The notes beneath the pieces are model-generated. The model saw only the letters and a program-made list of their open reading frames with translations. It was not told the origin of the DNA and did not search any database. A stretch of 64,000 nt of DNA from Plantago major (lineage: Eukaryota; Streptophyta; Magnoliopsida; Lamiales; Plantaginaceae): the NCBI GenBank assembly GCA_026545765.1, contig JAIFAC010000207.1:62001-126000 (forward strand), given 5' to 3'. A program made the translations under genes and the position numbers. Positions 58,640 to 64,000 of the stretch are shown here, piece by piece (position 1 is the first letter of the stretch; every line of letters starts with the position of its first letter).

Positions 58640-61001
58640 TTGGAAAGTGACTAACGATTCAAAGAAGCTTCAGATTATCACCACCCAAAATTTAACCAAC
58701 AAACAAACAAGATAACTGCTGATAATCAGCCGGAGGAAGCTAAGCACCGTCGTGAGATGACAAACACTTTGAAAACGGAGAAGTTCCAAGGCCACGACTT
58801 CAGACTGGAAAAGAAGATGCACTTCATGCTTACTTACTTGAAGGTGGTGTACGCCCTGCCTACACCAATGCCGTATGGAGGATGATGGACTGTTGAAGCA
58901 CTCAAGCAAATCCAAGTGGAAAACGATGACTATATTTGCAAGAGGACACATCTTGAATGTATGTCCGATCTTGTTCGATATTTACTAAATCAGGAGTCTC
59001 TACATAGGAACCGTGGGATTCTGCCAAATATGGTAGAGGATTCTTCAAGCAGAAATTTCGTTAGCGATTTCAACAACTACAAGATGGTTGATTCATGTCC
59101 GTCATGGAATAGCTTTAATGAAATTCTCCCATTCTCGACAATTTGGTATTAACACGGTTTGAAGATGGATCAATCCATCTTCTCAAGTATCATTGATAAG
59201 TTGCCTCCTTCCCGGAAAGAGTTCAAGCATACTCAAACATGGTAAAGAGGAACTATCTTCGTTCAACTTGGAAGCCATCTTCACATAGAAGAATCAAAGG
59301 CTTCTCAAGATAAGGGCAAGGGCAAAGATGTTCCGACCTCGACCCTCACAATATGATCGAAGAGGGTGGTAAGAACAATAACAACAAGAACAAAGGAAAG
59401 AAGGTTTCTAACAACAACAAAGGCGCTCCTGCCTAACAAGAAACCGGCTAGAGTGTTGGAATTCAGGCAAACCGCCACTTCAAGAGGGATTGCCGATCCG
59501 GCAAGAAGCACAACAACAACAAGTGGTTCGGGAAAGGGTCTACGGACCAATCCGAAACTAAGGTCGTAATCTAAAAGTGATTTGAATAATTTGATTGAAT
59601 ATTCGCTTACTTATTTCACTCAAGCATTATGTGGATGATGCTATCGCGTGGTGATAGATTCTGCCACAACCACGCTTGTAAGGACCTGGTGGTTCAAGAC
59701 ACTTGTACCAAAGGGATGACGGTTGGCCCTCTATATGGGAGATGATCACTTTTCTCCTGGAAGGCAAAGGAGAATGTGCGGTGTTAGAATTTAGTTATGG
59801 AAAAATTGCCTTGTGTAATGTTTTATATGTTCCTCGTTACGAAGAACTTAATTTCCCCAGTGCCTCTGCTTTAAATAAGCTCATGGTTACAAGGTGTTTG
59901 TGAATCGATAAGTATATCTGTCAAAGTGTGGTGTATATCGATCCGGTTATTATAATAATGGAATGTTTATGATGAATCAATGGAGTTTTGGCGAATCAGT
60001 TCCATTTATGTCCTCTTCAATCGTGATTGATTCATCTCTATGCGGTAGCGCATGCTTGCCTAGGACATGTACATTATAAAGGATGCTTGAAATGTCTAAA
60101 GATGATTTGATTCTTTTTGATAAACATAAGAAATGTAATACTTATGTTAACTAAGATCACTAGAAAACCTTTTAAGAATATAATCGAATTTCATTACACT
60201 TGATTTAATTCATAGTGATCTATGTGATTTGCATGCTACTCCATCTTTAGGGAACAAGAAGTATGTTGTTACTTTCATAGATGATGCATCTAGGTTCTTA
60301 TGTTTATATGTCGCATACAAAGGATGAAGCCTTAGATAAATCTGCAATTTATAAAACCGAGGTTGAATTACAACAAATGGCTTGATTAAAACCTTACGCG
60401 GATAGAGGTGGTGAATATTATGATCCGTATTTTTCCAATCAGAGGAATCATTCATGAGACCATTCCTTATACGCCACAAATGTAATGGTGTACGAAAGGA
60501 AAATAGAGCTCTTAAGGAAATGGTGAATGCCATGTTGTCTTACTGTTTAAGTGAGGATTTCGGGAGAAGCCATGTTAACGCTTGCTATTTGTTAAATAGG
60601 TTCCTAACAAAAGGAACAAGACTACCCATATGAACTTTGGTATAAGAAACTAATTTAACTTGACATTTTTATGAAGTTTTCAGTAGGGCCGTGGTTAGAC
60701 TCCGGACCCTAAGAGGAAAACTTTAAGTAGAAAAGGGATTGATTGCATCTTTGTTGATATGTCGAAAGCATTCCAAGGTTTATAGGTTTTATGTCATAGA
60801 ACCTAATGATTCGGTTTCTATTAACACAATTATAGAATCGAGAGATGCTATCTTTGATGAGAATCGCTTCTCCTCAATACCTAGACCAAAGTATACTATA
60901 CCAAGTTCGATGATACTCTAAGGGATGATCACTCAAATGATGTACCAAGTGAGACTCTCAACCCCAGAGAAGCTAAAAGAGTTAGGAAACCAAATCTTAT
61001 G
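58640..61001 (+). mobile_element. Ty1/copia retrotransposon remnant
   Basis: Plus-strand parts in order: gag (KMHFMLTYLKVVYALPTPMP near 58,815; DDYICKRTHLECMSDLV from 58,922; IIDKLPPS near 59,195) and protease-region scraps. Next comes the gag-pre-integrase block (ACLGHVHYKG near 60,050), then integrase (LIHSDLCDLHATPSLGNKKY near 60,205-60,265; FIDDASRF). Last is the integrase C-terminus FYVIEPNDSVSINTIIESRD (60,786-60,850). Integrase before reverse transcriptase is the copia order. No reverse transcriptase is seen, because the LTR of element D starts at 61,002. Fossil with many breaks. Confidence 0.82.
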
Positions 61002-61915
61002 TGTTGGGGTCTAACTCCACAATCACTTAGATTTATTTAACTCTTCCAAATGGTGCCAAGATGAGAGGCTCCTTGCTAGGTGAGGATCGGTTGCAAGAAC
61101 CAAATGCCAACCACTCCTGAAGGACTTGCACACTCGAGTGGGTCACTTTGCTTAAGTGTCAAACCGGATGAGACTTTACCGAGAGTGATCATGATCACTC
61201 AGATAGTGCTCTTGGATGTGACTAGCAGAAGACTTGTTCAAGTGACTTACTGTGTCCTCTTTGCTAGGCATATGTGTCTTATTTATAGGCTACCATTGAG
61301 ATGGAAGGCCTTATAGGATCGCCATGTGTAATGCTAGATTGAGCCACCAATGCAGATGAGGCCCATAGCCCAATAATGAAGCTTAGCCCATGCCATCTCG
61401 GGCTTTAGGGGTAATTTGGTCATTATCGGGAGAGTTCTTGAGGATGTGACAGAAACTGCCGAGATCTCGTGTTCGGAGGGGTCGGGTCCGGATGTCCGAT
61501 CCGGACAAGACCGTTGTCACCGAGGAAGTTCCTCCGCTCATTCTAACTCTTCCGATTCGAGCTCACGGGTTCTGACATCTCACCTTTGGTGCCCACTTGC
61601 TTGGTAGCCTATGAGATGGTCATGCCGGATCCGAGTTAACATCCAGACGGAGTCTTGGCCTGAGAGGGTACGACTTAGCACTATGTCTTTCCTGTGGAGG
61701 CTCGGACCACGCTGGTCGGATCTAGGTTCCGGGTTGGGCCTTGCAGGTCCTAATCCTTTGTCCCTTTCTTTCGTGGTGGGTCTGACCATAGGTGGTCCGC
61801 CTTGATCGACCATCGTTCTGACATAAGTGCCTCTGGATCCATCGGGATGACTCTGGGATGCCTTAGGATTCGCCTCCTAGGTCCTTTATGACGATTGACA
61901 TATTTCAGATCAACA
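61002..61915 (-). repeat. 3' LTR of element D
   Basis: 914 bp, TG...CA, aligned with A's and C's LTRs. The flanking polypurine tract on its right (61,916-61,931) shows it is the 3' LTR of a minus-strand element. It begins directly in copia integrase/pol sequence. Confidence 0.88.
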
Positions 61916-62520
61916 TATGTCCCCTAGTTTCCAAGTATCTCAGTAGAAGATAGTCAGGAACTATTGTTTTGGGAAGCCGTTGAGGAAAAGAACTGCTTCT
62001 CCCAATCCGCTTCGATCCCGATGAAAAAAGGTATAATTACGTGTAGGCCATTGACTTAGTCTCTCTCCCCCTTTTTCTTTTTTCTAAAACATCACATCCG
62101 AGGGAGAAGGTCCAAGAGCAACGAAGTGAAGAAAAAGAAAAAGGGTATTTGTAATGGAGACTAAGTTTAGGCTTAACATCGTAGTGTACTTTGATGAGCT
62201 ACGTATGATCAGTGTGTGTCCCGTCCAACCAAAGCTCAGGTTGCGGAAGGTCCGAAGGGTAATCGCCGAGTATAATGAGGTTCCTTGTGGACAAGTTATG
62301 TCAATATAAGTCAAGGCGTCCAAAAGATGATATCTGAGCTCTCGTGTTGTCCGACGCCCGAGAGAGGGAGAGTTGTTGTATCTATATATCCAAGAGGTAA
62401 ATTCACAGTACCCATTCGTCATTTCACTTGGTATAATTGCATTATACCGCTGATGGTTCTTGATCGACGGTGGAGATTAAATCCAAAATTGCGACGGTTG
62501 AGTTCCTTTATATGGCCCTC

Positions 62521-64000
62521 TATAAACAGAGGGGTTACGCCATTTCTCATCGCTTAGAGAGAGATTTTTGCATTCCGAGTACATCCGGCAACTACCAAGA
62601 ATCCGAAGCGAAAAGAGCGGTTCAAGCGCTGTGATCTCGTGCGTAGTCAAGTCACTTTTTCCAATCATCCGAGTCCAAGTAAGTTCACTTGTCTCTTATG
62701 ATTAAATCATCTCTTGTCTTTCATCTTCAAGTTACTCGATGTATGCTTATAATGTGTAGTATAGTTGATAACCAATAACGCATTTGATTTTGACTAACAC
62801 CGAATAAGTGTAATATCGACCAACTAACTCGTGCGAGTAAGTCGCTAGTTTTGGTTTTAAGTTCGCCACTTTAATATACATAAACCACCTCCTGGATCGC
62901 CATCTTAGAGCTTACGATATTGCTTTCTCCTTTCCCTAGGATGTCCGAGAGTGATAGCCAAAATCGATCCGAGGCCGAGGGATATGACTCGTAGGCTTAC
63001 ATCCCAACCGATAGCTCCGAGGGAGATTGAGATCGTGGATGATGATGTTCGAGGTGGGGCAAGCGCCACATCCGAAGTCGGGAAGAGCCCGAGGTAAGTT
63101 CCTTACTTGTTAGTTGTTCCAGATTCGTCCTCCGAGGCATCCGGACATTACCCATCGAAATGTGCAAGTATTAGAAGCGCTCAAGAGACAAGCTCATGAG
63201 TTATAGGGACTCATCGCCTGGTCGAAGCCGGGTCAGAATCCGAACTTCCGTAGAGATCCGACTTTAATTCGCACCCTAGGTTATAACTTTAGGAGTAATC
63301 CTAATCGAGTCCCGTTTGCTCCGATCCGCAGCGCCTAACCATCGAGGAAGTGCATGATACTTAAGCGCCCCAACTTGAGCATCTTCAAGAGGGTGAGGAG
63401 GATCGTGTGTTGTCGCGCCTATCCGGATCTAGAGTTAGCGCCCCTCATCCGGGAAGATGAGGCAGAGGAAGATGCGGGGCCAAGATTCTCGTTCAAGAGG
63501 AAGAAGGTGCGAGCCTTCCGCCATCGTTCTCCGTAGAAACCGCCGCGCAAGGTGGCCGAGTCTGAGGGTGGCTGAGGAAGAGCGTCCGGAGAGACCGAGG
63601 AAGGTGAGGACGCTTTCCAAGTGAAGTTCCTTTGCCTAGAGATCGTGTTACTCACCCCATCCGAGGGCGAAGTTAAATGAAGATGGTATCACTTGTGCCT
63701 CAACCATCCGAGCCGACGGCGATGAGCTCCGAGAAGATATGAGATCCTCGAGTGTGGAGATTCTCATCCCGACGAATTCATGCTTTTTACAATCCGCCCT
63801 ACATGTCGCCTATGAGATAAGTCTTCATTATGGTGGCGGCTACCCGACGTCCGAAGTTTCGGAGATTTTGAAGCATGGGTTCGAGTCCGCATCGATCATC
63901 CCCAACTCCCTCGAAACTTGATGTGCTTCGAGTGCTAAATATAAAGGCATTCCGCTTAACTTTGACAATTTCCGTAAATTGTTCAATATTAGTGTTAGTA
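62521..64000 (+). pseudogene. antisense gene in element D, Transposase_28-like, partial
   Basis: TATA box TATAAACA at 62,521-62,528, donor gtaagttc at 62,679, acceptor ctttccctag ending at 62,939 and the ATG at 62,941 (MSESDSQNRSEAEGYDS). The layout equals that in A base for base, including the 261-bp intron length. Downstream, the acidic region and the start of the conserved domain are recognisable up to the window edge. Fossil with many breaks. Confidence 0.65.

Larger units (their letters stand above)
61002..64000 (-). mobile_element. Tat-type Ty3/gypsy element D, 3' part, cut by window edge
   Basis: From left to right: 3' LTR, polypurine tract, and the start of the antisense gene, all matching element A from 19,369 to about 22,450. 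The pol part lies beyond the window. It inserted into the copia remnant. The copy is more worn than A and has many breaks. Confidence 0.85.

Noticed and set aside
1-64000. tRNA or rRNA genes
   Set aside because: The only Pol III-type boxes found lie in SINE-like sequence without a full cloverleaf, and no rRNA-like stretch was recognised.

Overview
The window looks like nuclear DNA of a flowering plant, most likely a eudicot. It has short spliced genes with GT-AG introns in AT-rich DNA and many nested LTR retrotransposons. It also has integrated caulimovirid-like (pararetrovirus) sequence, a copia remnant, a tRNA-derived SINE and a candidate Mutator-like element. I see no bacterial-style operons, CRISPR arrays or tRNA/rRNA genes. 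The species cannot be named from the sequence.

Layout. 1-2,170: the 5' part of a minus-strand Ty3/gypsy Tat-type element (C), cut by the window edge. Its LTR abuts a caulimovirid-like fragment (2,171-3,900). 4,291-6,081: a candidate MULE-like element with about 47-bp terminal inverted repeats and two oppositely oriented arrays of a short motif. 6,082-15,622: the only clear host-gene island. It has a RAMP4/SERP1-like ER membrane protein gene (8,589-10,449, +; three coding exons, the first being just the ATG) and a five-exon coiled-coil protein gene (12,123-15,121, -). The two genes converge on an intergenic stretch holding a SINE with a perfect 10-bp target duplication. 15,623-39,222: a plus-strand Tat-type retrotransposon (B) with a 5-bp target duplication (aaaat). 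It is split by a complete-looking minus-strand relative (A, 19,369-33,557) with its own 5-bp duplication (cgctg). 39,228-53,045: a caulimovirid-like locus with a plus-strand part, a minus-strand part and repeated promoter/leader segments. 53,050-58,600: AT-rich, gene-poor DNA with degenerate tandem repeats. 58,640-61,001: a Ty1/copia remnant interrupted by the 3' LTR of a fourth Tat-type element (D), which runs off the right edge.

How the parts work together. The two host genes are ordinary and apparently unrelated. The rest is a record of repeated insertion, with A inside B, D inside copia, and C against pararetroviral DNA. The most interesting signal is an antisense gene carried by A, B and D in the region 3' of pol. 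It runs opposite to the retrotransposon and has its own TATA-like box. A 5'-UTR intron ends immediately before a shared start (MSxSDSQN), and the protein resembles the 'putative gypsy type transposon' (Transposase_28) family. The second is a downstream ORF of unknown function, kept in two clearly different lineages of the caulimovirid-like elements.

Limits. All family calls come from reading motifs by eye; no database search was run. Retroelement and pararetroviral copies are treated as fossils: parts are named, but individual lesions are not catalogued.
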